Shown here piece by piece: positions 17,096 to 25,608 of a DNA stretch of 64,000 bases (its first letter is position 1; every line of letters starts with the position of its first letter). The stretch is taken from NCBI RefSeq assembly GCF_900163545.1, contig NZ_FUHW01000026.1:1-64000 (forward strand), written 5' to 3'. The notes below the pieces were generated by a model, which did not search any database, had not been told where the DNA came from, and saw only the letters and a program-made list of their open reading frames with translations. Made by a program: the position numbers and the translations under genes. The DNA is from Arthrobacter rhombi. GTDB taxonomy: Bacteria > Actinomycetota > Actinomycetes > Actinomycetales > Micrococcaceae.

Positions 17096-17583
17096 GGCTG
17101 CTCCAGCCTTTCGGGGGTGTCGGGGTCATCGGTGGAACCGGAGCCGGTGGTGGGCGCCCTCGAGGGCATTTCGGGTACGGCAGGACCGGCGGCAGCCGGC
17201 CCGGCGACTTCGGCGGAGCGTACATCGGCGATTTCAATATTCACTTCGATCACCTGCAATCCGGTCAGCGCTTCGACGGCCGTGTAGACCGCAGCCCGTA
17301 CTTCTTCGGCGATCTGTTGCAGTGGACGGCCATGCTCGGCGGTCAGGGTGATGCCCACGGCCACCTCGGCCTGACCAACTTCCGCGGTGACTCCCTGCGC
17401 CACGTCCCCGGCGCCGACAGCGCCACGGAGTGCCCCCATAGCCCGGCTGGAACCAACACCGAGTGAATGCACGCCGACGACGCTTCGGGCGGCACTGGCC
17501 GCGACCTTGGCAGCCGCGGTATCGGTGATCGTCGTCGTTCCCGTTGCCGCCGGCTGCGCGGAGGTCTGCTCGGGCTGGTTCAT
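17092..17583 (-). CDS. Asp23/Gls24 family envelope stress response protein
   Basis: First gene of the envelope operon, 163 residues. The core (ITDTAAAKVAASAARSVVGVHSLGV, then VTAEVGQAEVAVGITLTAEHG, PLQQIAEEVRAAVYTAVEALTG, VIEVNIEIADV) is the classical Asp23 domain, residues about 18-130. It is flanked by low-complexity N- and C-terminal tails. Asp23 proteins form abundant membrane-associated scaffolds in Firmicutes; in actinobacteria their role is little known. Confidence 0.88.
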   Translation of the reverse strand: MNQPEQTSAQPAATGTTTITDTAAAKVAASAARSVVGVHSLGVGSSRAMGALRGAVGAGDVAQGVTAEVGQAEVAVGITLTAEHGRPLQQIAEEVRAAVYTAVEALTGLQVIEVNIEIADVRSAEVAGPAAAGPAVPEMPSRAPTTGSGSTDDPDTPERLEQP

Positions 17584-17656
17584 CGGTGACGGCCTTTCAT
17601 TCGAAGCGCACGGACCCGTATCCAGCCTACCGTCAGCGGCGCAAGGAGCGGATGCA

Positions 17657-17684
17657 GAAAACCCCCCGGGATACCCGAGGGGTT
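17657..17684 (-). terminator. Terminator after tRNA-Phe
   Basis: Read on the minus strand, ACCCCTCGGG-TAT-CCCGGGGGGT forms a strong hairpin followed by TTTTC, just 6 bases past the tRNA-Phe 3' end. It also insulates the Asp23 operon from the tRNA transcript. Confidence 0.75.
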
Positions 17685-17689
17685 CTAGC

Positions 17690-17765
17690 TGGTGGCTCCG
17701 ACCGGCGTCGATCCGGTGACCTTTCGATTTTCAGTCGAACGCTCTACCAACTGAGCTACAGAGCC
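17690..17765 (-). tRNA. tRNA-Phe (GAA)
   Basis: A 76-base cloverleaf including the encoded 3' CCA. Acceptor arm GGCTCTG, D-arm GCTCAGTTGGTAGAGC, anticodon loop CTGAAAA with GAA, T-arm with GATCGA. First of three minus-strand tRNA genes in this region. Confidence 0.95.
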
Positions 17766-17820
17766 TGGCATCATCTAGGCGATGATCACCGTGATCTTCC
17801 ATCAAAAAGGAAAACCAAAG

Positions 17821-17894
17821 CGACCCTGACGGGACTTGAACCCGCGACCTCCGCCGTGACAGGGCGGCGCGCTAACCAGCTGCGCTACAGGGCC
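17821..17894 (-). tRNA. tRNA-Asp (GTC)
   Basis: A 74-base cloverleaf without an encoded CCA. Acceptor GGCCCTG pairs with CAGGGTC (one G-T pair), discriminator G, anticodon loop CTGTCAC with GTC. Confidence 0.95.
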
Positions 17895-17974
17895 TAGTTT
17901 CACAAGGTTTGACCCTCGCTTCACAAGTCCTAAATAATACCAGATGATTTCATACTGGTGAAATCAGGACCTGC

Positions 17975-18050
17975 TGGTACCCCCAACGGGATTCGAACCC
18001 GTGCCGCCGCCGTGAAAGGGCGGTGTCCTAGGCCGCTAGACGATGGGGGC
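17975..18050 (-). tRNA. tRNA-Glu (TTC)
   Basis: A 76-base cloverleaf including encoded CCA. Acceptor GCCCCCA, anticodon loop CTTTCAC with TTC, T-loop TTCGAAT. Most upstream of the Glu-Asp-Phe set. Confidence 0.95.
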
Positions 18051-18166
18051 CGGACGGCTGAAGAACATCAGAGTCCTTCAGCGACGTCATCAACTATAAG
18101 GCACCTTTCGCCTCGTGCAAAACCGCGCCCCGACCACGGGCAGGACGCAGTGGATAGAGTCGCCTC

Positions 18167-18538
18167 ATGGCCTACAGCATGTCGAATGAAGATTTCGAGA
18201 ACGCCGCCTCCGAGGCGCTGGACAACATTCCGGAACGCCTGCTGGACATGATGGACAATGTGGTCGTTTTCATCGAGGACAAGTACACCCCACTGCCGAA
18301 TGAGGACCCAGAGACCTCACTGCTGGGACTATACGACGGCGTCCCCCTCACCGAACGCGATGACGGTTGGGGCGCCGGGGCCTTGCCGGACAAGATCATC
18401 ATCTTCCAGGAGGACACTTTGGCGGCCTGCTCGTCCCGCGCGGAGGTCATCGCCGAAGTCCAGATCACGATGGTGCACGAGATCGCGCATCATTTCGGCA
18501 TCGACGACGAGACACTCCACCAGCTGGGCTGGGGCTGA
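18167..18538 (+). CDS. Minimal metallopeptidase family protein (zincin)
   Basis: A 123-residue cytosolic protein with the zinc motif HEIAHHFGID starting at His104, near its C-terminus, as in the actinobacterial minimal metallopeptidase family. The N-terminal half is acidic and helical. A second in-frame ATG at 18179 could be the start. Substrate unknown; whether these proteins are active peptidases is not established. Confidence 0.85.
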   Translation: MAYSMSNEDFENAASEALDNIPERLLDMMDNVVVFIEDKYTPLPNEDPETSLLGLYDGVPLTERDDGWGAGALPDKIIIFQEDTLAACSSRAEVIAEVQITMVHEIAHHFGIDDETLHQLGWG

Positions 18539-18689
18539 TCGAGACCTCCTCGCGAGCCAAGAAAATGTCCCAACTGGCCACTAATTTGCGCAACGCCGTG
18601 AAATCTGCAACGAAATGACACTGATGTTATTTATGATGATGGCGTGACTCGTGTTGCCACTGTTACCTGTTCTCCTCTAGTCTCGGGTG

Positions 18690-18760
18690 AAGCAGTAACC
18701 GAACCGTGACCTGACGCACGCCCCGAAGGGTGGCGTTTGAGACTCGATTCGGTTCACCAC
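18690..18760 (+). promoter_or_regulatory. Structured 5' leader of the NlpC/P60 gene
   Basis: AACCGAA (18697-18703) can pair with TTCGGTT (18748-18754), enclosing a hairpin whose arms contain ACGC...GCGT and CCC-GAA-GGG. The leader also contains GGGTGAAG and CCGAACC, words seen in c-di-AMP (ydaO) riboswitches, which often precede NlpC/P60 genes in actinobacteria. The other ydaO core elements are not evident, so this is only a candidate regulatory RNA. Confidence 0.35.
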
Positions 18761-18778
18761 TCGCAGTGAGGATTCGAT

Positions 18779-20578
18779 ATGGCCAAGGGCCAATTTCTGG
18801 GCGTAGCCACGTGCACGGTCGCCTTGATCGGGGGAACCCTGATGACCGGGGGCGCAGCAACGGCTGCACCGGTCGAGACGACCATCAACAGCTCCGCCTT
18901 CGGCAACACGTTCGCCAAGGCCGTCCCCACGGCCCGCACCCTTCCTTCCAAGGCCGAGGTCACCGCCGCCAAGAAGGACCCCGCAGCCTTGAAGGCCATG
19001 GTCTCCAGCATTGAGGACCTCATCGGAGATTCGACGCGGGATCTGACGGATGCCGAGGCCTCCGCAGCCAACGACCAGGACGCCTACGAAACGACCTCCC
19101 AAACCCTGGCCAAGCGCAACGAGGCGGCCGATGCGGCCCGCACTGAAGCAGCCAGGGCCACCAAGTACTACGACTCGGTGAAGAAGCAGGTCGGGCAACT
19201 GGCCAGCGACCTCTACCGCAACGGCGGGGTCAACTCCGGCATCACGTCGCTGGTGAACGATTCCGAGAACAATGACGTGTTGTACAAGGCCGCGACGATG
19301 AACACGCTGGCCACCAACCGGTCGAATACGCTCACCACCGCCCAGCAGGCGGCTTCCCTGTGGGCCGACTGGCAGAACTACGCCGACGCGGCCGAGACCG
19401 CCGCCACCGACGCTGCCGATGCGAACGAGACGGCCCTGCAGGCCGCCGAGCGAACCCGCACAGCCTACGCGGACCGCGTGACTGACCAGAAGGAGCTGCG
19501 CAGCGAACTCATCGACCAGCTCGCCTACCTCCGCGACACCGAACGCGCCGATGAAGCCAAGCGCATCACCGCGATGGAGGATGCCCAACGCGAAGAGACC
19601 CTCCAGACCGAACTCGCCGCCGCGCCGACCAAGCCCGCGGTGGAGGAACCGGCCGAAGAGCCACAGGCCCTGGCCGCTGCTCCGGCGGCAGTGCCCGAGC
19701 AGGCAACGGGCAAGACGTCCTTGGCGCCGGCACCCCAGCCGAAGGCCAAGAAGTCCAGCCAGGCCTCGGTGGCTGCCGAGGCCCCGGCCCCGGTTGCCGA
19801 ACCGAAGCCGGTTGCCGCATCGACCCCCTCCCCGGTGAAGGAAGCCCCTCAGGAGCCAGCCAGCACCGAGACGTCGGAGCCCAAGCCGGCAGCCGTTTCC
19901 TCCTCGAAGCCCGGGCCCACGGCCGCGCAGAAGAAGGCCACCGCTGAGAAGCGGGAACGGGAGCAGGCGGCAGCTCAGAAGGCCCGTGCCGACGCGGCTC
20001 AGGCCGCTGCCGACCAGAAGGCCCACGACGCAGCAGTCAGAGCACAGGCCTCCGCAAATAAAAAGGCACAAGCAGCAGCCCAGGCCAAGGCACAGGCCGC
20101 TGCTGAGAAGAGGGCCGCGGTAAAGCGTCAACAAGAGAAGGCCGCAGCCGAAAAGCGGGCGAAGGAGAAGGCCGCAGCCGAGGCCGCCCAGTCTTCCTCC
20201 GGTTCGTCCAAGGAATCGGCCATTTCCTGGGCTCTGGGGACCGCCTCCGATAACAGCAAGCGCTATGTCTTCGGCGCCAACGGACCCAACGCCTACGACT
20301 GCTCGAGTTTCGCACAGCGTGCCTTCGCCAAGAGTGGCATCTCACTACCCCGCACCTCATCCCAGCAGTACTTTGCCGGGGGCACGAAGGTTCCGCTGAG
20401 CCAGCTCAAACGTGGTGACCTGGTGTTCTCCACCAGCAACGGCGGCGCGTCGTTCTACCACGTCGCGATCTACCTCGGAGGGGGCCAGGTCGTCCATGCC
20501 CGGAACCCCTCAGCCGGGATCTCCACCACCCCGCTGAGCTGGGTCAACAACATCTACTCCTACGGCGTGCGCTACTAA
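18779..20578 (+). CDS. Secreted NlpC/P60 peptidoglycan endopeptidase
   Basis: A 599-residue cell-wall hydrolase. A Sec signal peptide (residues 1-29, ending GGAATAAP) is followed by a long coiled-coil region (about 70-280), an Ala/Pro/Lys-rich linker (about 280-460) and a C-terminal NlpC/P60 domain with Cys508 (YDCSSF), His561 (FYHVAIYLGGG) and His573. The design resembles RipA/p60-like enzymes, in which a coiled coil restrains or targets the catalytic domain; it probably cleaves stem peptides at division or growth sites. It has a long leader and a strong downstream terminator, so it is monocistronic. Confidence 0.92.
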   Translation: MAKGQFLGVATCTVALIGGTLMTGGAATAAPVETTINSSAFGNTFAKAVPTARTLPSKAEVTAAKKDPAALKAMVSSIEDLIGDSTRDLTDAEASAANDQDAYETTSQTLAKRNEAADAARTEAARATKYYDSVKKQVGQLASDLYRNGGVNSGITSLVNDSENNDVLYKAATMNTLATNRSNTLTTAQQAASLWADWQNYADAAETAATDAADANETALQAAERTRTAYADRVTDQKELRSELIDQLAYLRDTERADEAKRITAMEDAQREETLQTELAAAPTKPAVEEPAEEPQALAAAPAAVPEQATGKTSLAPAPQPKAKKSSQASVAAEAPAPVAEPKPVAASTPSPVKEAPQEPASTETSEPKPAAVSSSKPGPTAAQKKATAEKREREQAAAQKARADAAQAAADQKAHDAAVRAQASANKKAQAAAQAKAQAAAEKRAAVKRQQEKAAAEKRAKEKAAAEAAQSSSGSSKESAISWALGTASDNSKRYVFGANGPNAYDCSSFAQRAFAKSGISLPRTSSQQYFAGGTKVPLSQLKRGDLVFSTSNGGASFYHVAIYLGGGQVVHARNPSAGISTTPLSWVNNIYSYGVRY

Positions 20579-20597
20579 TCAGGCGCCGCAGGACCTG

Positions 20598-20637
20598 AAA
20601 AGGCCCTCTTCCCGTACCGCGGAAAGAGGGCCTTTTG
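20598..20637 (+). terminator. Terminator of the NlpC/P60 gene
   Basis: AAAAGGCCCTCTT and AAGAGGGCCTTTT form a 13-bp stem ending in a T-rich 3' arm (TTTTGTGT). It also serves the convergent USP gene from the other side. Confidence 0.88.
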
Positions 20638-20666
20638 TGTGGGTGGTGGACAGCTCCCGCCCGGTT

Positions 20667-21635
20667 TTAGTCGACGTCGTCGGTATCGAAGTCGGCCCGG
20701 TCTTCCAGACGAGGATCAGGTGAATCGGGGACCACCAGAACCGGGCCCTTGGAATGGTGCAAGACACCCTGCGACGTGGAGCCCAGCAGCATGCCAGCGA
20801 ATCCACCGCGACCACGTGAACCGGTGACCAGTAGCTCCGCCGTCGCAGACTCCTCGATGAGCACCTCAATCGGGGCACCTTGGATGACGTCGGTCTCGAT
20901 GACCAGATCCGGGAAGTGACTGGCCAGCCAGCGTGTGCCGACCCGCAATTGACGGCGCACATCCAGGGTCAGGGCTTCCTGATCAACGGTGGCCGGCATC
21001 CAGGCCAGCGATCCACTGACAGGGGGTAGCGCACAAACCACGCGCAGCGGTACCGCCCGGGACATGGCCTGTTCCGCCGCCACCAGGACGGCCCGCCGGG
21101 CCCGGTCCGAACCATCAATACCCACCACGACGATGTCTCGGACCTCCGAGCCGGCATCGGAGCGCTTGGCTGTACACACCGGGACGATGACGGTGGGGCA
21201 TTTGGAGTGGGCGGGCAAGGCACTACTGACCGATCCGAGGAGCCGTCCGACGAAACCGCCACGGCCGCGGGTCCCGACCACAATAAGGTCGGCCTCTTCA
21301 CTGAGTTCCAGCAGCACACCCGAGGGATCTCCCGATTCGATGCGCAGGCGCACCTCCACCTCCGTTTCACCGATACGATCCCTGGCGGCGTCAAGGACTT
21401 CCTGCGCACCGTCCCTGATGACCTGATCATCCAGGGTGGCGTAGCCGGCGTCCATGCTGGAAGCGGCGAACACGGGGATCGTGTAGCAGGTGACCACGTT
21501 CAGCGGAACACCGCGTCGCTTGGCCTCGACTGCTGCCCAATCCAGGGCACATAGCGCGGGGTCCGAGCCGTCGACGCCGACGACGATGCCCTCCGCCGTC
21601 ACCGCGGCCTCCTGTGGAACATTTGCTTCGCTCAT
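20667..21635 (-). CDS. Universal stress protein, tandem USP domains
   Basis: A 322-residue cytosolic protein with two USP domains (about residues 16-160 and 170-310). Each carries the ATP-binding G-2x-G-9x-G(S/T) motif: GTRGRGGFVGRLLGSVS and GSRGRGGFAGMLLGSTS. Each also starts with an IVVGVDGSD-type strand. The ATG at 21635 follows AAGGAGTGACC; an upstream in-frame ATG at 21662 lacks such a site. Such proteins are usually induced in hypoxia or stationary phase; the specific role is unknown. Confidence 0.92.
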   Translation of the reverse strand: MSEANVPQEAAVTAEGIVVGVDGSDPALCALDWAAVEAKRRGVPLNVVTCYTIPVFAASSMDAGYATLDDQVIRDGAQEVLDAARDRIGETEVEVRLRIESGDPSGVLLELSEEADLIVVGTRGRGGFVGRLLGSVSSALPAHSKCPTVIVPVCTAKRSDAGSEVRDIVVVGIDGSDRARRAVLVAAEQAMSRAVPLRVVCALPPVSGSLAWMPATVDQEALTLDVRRQLRVGTRWLASHFPDLVIETDVIQGAPIEVLIEESATAELLVTGSRGRGGFAGMLLGSTSQGVLHHSKGPVLVVPDSPDPRLEDRADFDTDDVD

Positions 21636-21758
21636 GACGGTCACTCCTTGGCAGTCGGCCACTGTTGTCTTCCGGCTAAAAGTCCACCGTAGTGGTTCTC
21701 TTCACACTACCTACTTCCACGTGGATTGGAGCCGACCGCACACATTAGGATTCTTCGC

Positions 21759-23201
21759 ATGGTTAAAAACGCGCTCGGCACCGTCGATCGATATTTCAAG
21801 ATCACCGAACGTGGTTCCACTTACTCCCGCGAGATCCGCGGTGGCCTGGCGACCTTCTTCGCCATGAGCTACATCGTGGTGCTCAACCCGCTGATCCTCA
21901 GCGGCGCGGACTCCACGGGCGCCGAGCTCGGCTCGGCCCGCGTGGCGGCGGCCACGGCTCTGGTTGCCGGTGTCCTGACGATCCTCATGGGAGCCTGGGC
22001 CAAGCACCCCTTCGCCCTGGCCACCGGGCTGGGCGTGAACGCCTTCGTGGCCGTGACCGTGGCAACGAACCCCGGCCTGACCTGGCCGGACGTCATGGGT
22101 TTGGTCGTCATTTCAGGTGCCACCATGTTCGTTCTGGTCCTCACCGGCTTTCGGACGGCGGTGTTCAACGCCGTGCCCGCGAGCCTGAAGACGGCCATCG
22201 TGGTGGGAATCGGCATGTTCATCGCCCTGATCGGCCTGGTCAATGCCGGCTTCGTGCGGCGCATCCCCGACGCCGCAGGGACCACGGTGCCTGTCGGGCT
22301 GGGCTTCGACGGCGAACTGATCGGCTGGCCCACCCTGGTCTTCGTGTTCGGCCTGTTGCTGACCATGGCACTGGTGGTCCGCAAGACCAAGGGAGCGATC
22401 CTCATCGGGATCGTCGCCACCTCGGTGCTGGCAAACATCCTCGAGGCCATCTTCCATATCGGCCCCTCCTTCGACGGGACCACAGCCAACCCGCAGGGCT
22501 GGTCGCTGGTGGTTCCTTCCATGCCCAACTGGCAGGCGCCGGACCTGAGCCTGATCGGCCAGGCCAACGTGGTTGGACCCTTCCAGCACCTAGGCGCCAC
22601 CTCCGCGCTACTGCTGGCCTTCGTCATCCTGCTCTCGATCTTCTTCGACGCCATGGGCACCATGGTCGGACTCGCCAACGAAGCCGGGAACGTCGACAAG
22701 GACGGCAACATCTACGACGTCAACCGCGTGCTGCTCGTCGATTCGCTCGGCGCCATCGCCGGCGGTGGAGCCTCGTCCTCCTCGAGCCAGATCTTCGTCG
22801 AGTCCGGTGCCGGCATCGGCGAAGGGGCGCGCACCGGCCTGGCCTCGATCGTCACCGGGGTGCTGTTCATTGCCGCGATGTTCCTGACCCCGCTGATCCA
22901 CCTGGTGCCCTTCGAAGCCGTCGCCCCGGCACTGGTAGTGGTCGGATTCATGATGATCACCCAAATCACCAAAATCGACTGGACGGACTGGGGCGTGGCC
23001 CTGCCTGCGTTCCTGACGTTCATCCTCATGCCGTTCACCTACTCCATCGCCAACGGCATCGGCGCCGGTTTCGTGGCCTACGTCTTCATGCGGACCATCC
23101 AGGGCAGGACGAAGGAAATCCACCCCTTGATGTGGGTCGTCGCCGCGGCCTTCGTGGTCTTCTTCGGCATCGGCGTCATCGACCAGGCCATCGGCCTCTA
23201 G
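21759..23201 (+). CDS. NCS2-family purine permease, AzgA type
   Basis: A 480-residue membrane transporter with about 12 helices. The N-terminus (FKITERGSTYSREIRGGLATFFAMSYIVVLNP) and the motif LLVDSLGAIAGGGASSSSSQIFVESGAGIGEGART are diagnostic of the AzgA/PbuG branch, which imports hypoxanthine, guanine or adenine with protons. The ATG at 21759 has TAGGA 9 bases before it; an in-frame ATG at 21726 would add 11 residues not usual for the family. It stands alone, with no purine riboswitch visible upstream. Confidence 0.9.
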   Translation: MVKNALGTVDRYFKITERGSTYSREIRGGLATFFAMSYIVVLNPLILSGADSTGAELGSARVAAATALVAGVLTILMGAWAKHPFALATGLGVNAFVAVTVATNPGLTWPDVMGLVVISGATMFVLVLTGFRTAVFNAVPASLKTAIVVGIGMFIALIGLVNAGFVRRIPDAAGTTVPVGLGFDGELIGWPTLVFVFGLLLTMALVVRKTKGAILIGIVATSVLANILEAIFHIGPSFDGTTANPQGWSLVVPSMPNWQAPDLSLIGQANVVGPFQHLGATSALLLAFVILLSIFFDAMGTMVGLANEAGNVDKDGNIYDVNRVLLVDSLGAIAGGGASSSSSQIFVESGAGIGEGARTGLASIVTGVLFIAAMFLTPLIHLVPFEAVAPALVVVGFMMITQITKIDWTDWGVALPAFLTFILMPFTYSIANGIGAGFVAYVFMRTIQGRTKEIHPLMWVVAAAFVVFFGIGVIDQAIGL

Positions 23202-23245
23202 CCAGGCCCTCTTCGAGACCACCGGAGAGCGTCTAGGCTGGCCGG

Positions 23246-23740
23246 ATGGGACATGAAGGGTCGTATCTGTGGCAACTGCGCCAGGACGTGGGCTCACGAC
23301 TGCTGCTGGTTCCCGGCGCGCAGGTGGTGGTCCTGGACGACGACGGCCAGGCCCTCTTCCAACGCCGGGTCGACACCGGGCGCTGGGAGTTCCCGGGAGG
23401 GGCTGCCGAACCCGGACAGAATTTCCGGGGCGTTGCATGCACCGAACTGGCCGAGGAGACCGGGCTGATCGCCCCGCCGACGGAACTGGTCCCCTTTGCT
23501 GCGCTGTCGGATCCGCAATACCACGAATTGCACTACCCCAACGGGGACCGCGTGCACGCCTTCGCCCTGTGTTTCCTCTGGCGCGGGACCCGGGGGCCGA
23601 CGCATGCCGAGGAATCCGAGGTCACCGAAATCGCCTTCCACCCACTCACTGAGCCTCCGCAGCCGATGAGCAGATCGGCCGCCCGGGTGCTGGAGCTCTA
23701 CCTCGAATACGTGCGCACGGGCGACTTCCAGGCCTCCTAG
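23246..23740 (+). CDS. NUDIX hydrolase
   Basis: A 164-residue protein with a NUDIX box at about residues 51-75 (GGAAEPGQNFRGVACTELAEETGL). Two consensus positions differ: the E after G-x5 is Q, and the R of REUXEE is T. The metal-binding EE is kept. The N-terminal VVVLDDDGQALFQRR strand is typical of ADP-ribose or (d)NTP hydrolases. The 3' end overlaps the convergent gene by 4 nt. Substrate cannot be told. Confidence 0.85.
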   Translation: MGHEGSYLWQLRQDVGSRLLLVPGAQVVVLDDDGQALFQRRVDTGRWEFPGGAAEPGQNFRGVACTELAEETGLIAPPTELVPFAALSDPQYHELHYPNGDRVHAFALCFLWRGTRGPTHAEESEVTEIAFHPLTEPPQPMSRSAARVLELYLEYVRTGDFQAS

Positions 23741-24615
23741 CCGGGGGTTCCCGGTCCATCGTCGATGACCGCCGAGGTCCCGGCGAAGGAGCGGACGCGG
23801 GCGTCATCCCAATGCTGGGCTGGCACTGCACCGCCGAGTAGCTCGCGCAACATGCCCGGGCCCGCCGGGATGGGGGCGTTGGAGGCGGCAATGACCATGT
23901 TCCCGTAGCGACGTCCCTTGAGCATCGCCGGGTCGGCCACGATCGCTGTGTGGGCGAAGACGGTACCGATGGTGGCAGCCTCCCGGCGGGCCGTCTCCAA
24001 TTTCGGGGTGTCCCCGCAGTTCACGATGTACAGCCCGTCCCCGGCCAGGACGCGGGCCGCCTCGCGGGTGAAGCCCACGGTGGTCAGGTCCGCAGGGGTC
24101 TTATCCCCGGCGAAGACGTCACGGATGAGCAGATCCCGGGTGTCATCGGTCAGGGACCGCAGGACCTCGCCCGCCTCGCCGGTGCGCAGGCGCAGCAGTG
24201 GTGCGCGCGGCAGATCGAACCAACCGCGCACCAGCTCGGCCAGGCGCCCATCCAGCTCGACGACCACCTGGCGGGAATCCGGGTAGGCAGCGGCGACCCA
24301 CCGTCCCATCGAACAAGCGCCCCCTCCCAGGTGCAGGGCCCGCAACCGGTGGCCACCGCCGTCGTGCCCTTGCGGGAAGCGGGCACCCACCAGGGCTGCC
24401 ATCCAACGCATGTACTCGAAGTCCAAGCGCAACGGGTCGGCGAGATCGACATGGGATGAAGGGACGCCGTTGACCTTGAGGATCCAGCCGTCGTCGTCGT
24501 AGGGGTCGCGTTCCAGTGTGGCGGTGCCGGTGTCGATCGGGTAGTCCCCGGCGACCGGCCCGGTCTCGGCGGCAGTCGCCGGCGTCGAGGATTTGCGGGA
24601 GCGGGATTTAGCCAC
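23737..24615 (-). CDS. Spermidine-synthase-like SAM-dependent protein
   Basis: A 292-residue Rossmann protein. The segment LRALHLGGGACSMGRWVAAAYPDSRQVVVELDG is the SAM-binding motif I through the acidic loop of the spermidine synthase fold, and LLIRDVFAGDKTP corresponds to the catalytic region. Actinobacterial members of this group are called fused-domain-less spermidine synthases, but many lack proven activity. A GTG at 24615 overlapping the upstream GNAT stop is the likeliest start; a longer frame from 24696 would run through that gene. Probably cotranscribed with it. Confidence 0.78.
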   Translation of the reverse strand: MAKSRSRKSSTPATAAETGPVAGDYPIDTGTATLERDPYDDDGWILKVNGVPSSHVDLADPLRLDFEYMRWMAALVGARFPQGHDGGGHRLRALHLGGGACSMGRWVAAAYPDSRQVVVELDGRLAELVRGWFDLPRAPLLRLRTGEAGEVLRSLTDDTRDLLIRDVFAGDKTPADLTTVGFTREAARVLAGDGLYIVNCGDTPKLETARREAATIGTVFAHTAIVADPAMLKGRRYGNMVIAASNAPIPAGPGMLRELLGGAVPAQHWDDARVRSFAGTSAVIDDGPGTPG

Positions 24616-25126
24616 GGGGTCCCGGCCGGACCATGCGCAGCTCGTACAGGCCCTCCCACTCGTCGGCCAGCAGTTCACGGGTGCCGTCGAAGTCAAAGCC
24701 GTGCTTGCGGTAGAAGGCTTGGGCGCGCGGATTGTGCTCGAGCACCCACAGCGCCGCCGGGAGGTTGCCGATCGCGGCGCGCATCAGCCCTGCGCCCAGA
24801 CCGCTGCCGTAAGCCTCGGAGAGGACGTAGAGCATCTGCAGTTCGGCGGTGGCTCCGGTGGCGGCGTCCTCGTCCAGGACGGGGGCGCCGCCGGCACAGC
24901 CGACGATCCGGCCGGCTGGATCGGTGGCGATCCAGAGCTCTGCGCCGGCCGCGAGGCCGCGGGTCCACCAGTCCACTTGGCGCTCGTGGCGTGATTCCTG
25001 CAGTTCGAAGAAGGAGGCGGGGCGCTGATCGGCGTAGGTCTCGCGCCAGGCCGCGAGTTTCATGGACAGCGTCGCGTCAATGTCCTCGGCCGTGGCCTGA
25101 CGGATGGTGTAGTCGTTGATTCGCAC
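24608..25126 (-). CDS. GNAT family N-acetyltransferase
   Basis: A 172-residue GNAT protein. It starts YTIRQATAEDIDATLSMK, and the acetyl-CoA-binding motif A is LQMLYVLSEAYGSGLGAGLMRAAI (about residues 94-117), followed by LEHNPRAQAFYRKHGFDFDG, a typical motif B. Start is GTG at 25126. Substrate unknown. Overlaps the downstream gene by 8 nt. Confidence 0.9.
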   Translation of the reverse strand: MRINDYTIRQATAEDIDATLSMKLAAWRETYADQRPASFFELQESRHERQVDWWTRGLAAGAELWIATDPAGRIVGCAGGAPVLDEDAATGATAELQMLYVLSEAYGSGLGAGLMRAAIGNLPAALWVLEHNPRAQAFYRKHGFDFDGTRELLADEWEGLYELRMVRPGPRG

Positions 25127-25167
25127 CCCACCAGCTTAATGCCGCCGGCAGACCCCGCGGCCACCGG

Positions 25168-25476
25168 TTAGCCGTGGCTACGTTCCAACGCCTTTTGCAG
25201 ACGGTCGATCTTGCCGGTGAGTTCACCGGTATGGCCGGGGCGGATATCGGCTTTGAGGACCAGCGAGACCCGGTTGCCGTAAGCGGCGACCGCTTCGGTG
25301 GCCCGTTTGACTACCTCCATCACCTCATCCCATTCCCCTTCGATCTCGGTGAACATCGAGGACGTGTTGTTCGGCAGGCCGGAATCCCTGACGACCTGCA
25401 CGGCAGCGGCCACGGCTTCGTGGACCGACCCGTCGGTGTTCGGCATGTTGGTGGAAACAGAGAAGGCAACGATCAT
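25168..25476 (-). CDS. Thiamine-binding (MTH1187/YkoF-type) protein
   Basis: A 102-residue protein of the MTH1187/YqgV family, a beta-alpha-beta domain that in homologues binds thiamine. Visible are the start MIVAFSVSTNMPNTDGSVHEAVAAAV and the core MFTEIEGEWDEVMEVVKRATEAV. The ATG at 25476 gives the family N-terminus; 13 more in-frame residues upstream (to 25515) are not conserved in character. No TPP riboswitch or thiamine genes are next to it, so the physiological role is uncertain. Confidence 0.85.
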   Translation of the reverse strand: MIVAFSVSTNMPNTDGSVHEAVAAAVQVVRDSGLPNNTSSMFTEIEGEWDEVMEVVKRATEAVAAYGNRVSLVLKADIRPGHTGELTGKIDRLQKALERSHG

Positions 25477-25608
25477 GCTCTCAGGATCCCACCACGGGAG
25501 CCGGTTGTCACCCATGCATTGTGTTCAGACGCACATCCTGTGCCACAGTTAATGCGGTTCGCCGACACCGTGGACCGCCTTCCCTTAGCCGCTACCCCAG
25601 GCAGGACC

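Noticed and set aside
18600-18778. Confident c-di-AMP (ydaO) riboswitch
   Set aside because: Some expected words are present, but the 5' core and pseudoknot partners could not be placed, so it is listed only as a structured leader.
18677-20134. Open frame of 485 codons on the minus strand
   Set aside because: Gly/Leu/Arg-rich mirror of the Ala/Pro/Lys-rich linker of the NlpC/P60 gene.
21636-21758. Purine riboswitch before the AzgA-type permease
   Set aside because: The 120-base region between the USP and permease genes lacks the three-way-junction core sequence.
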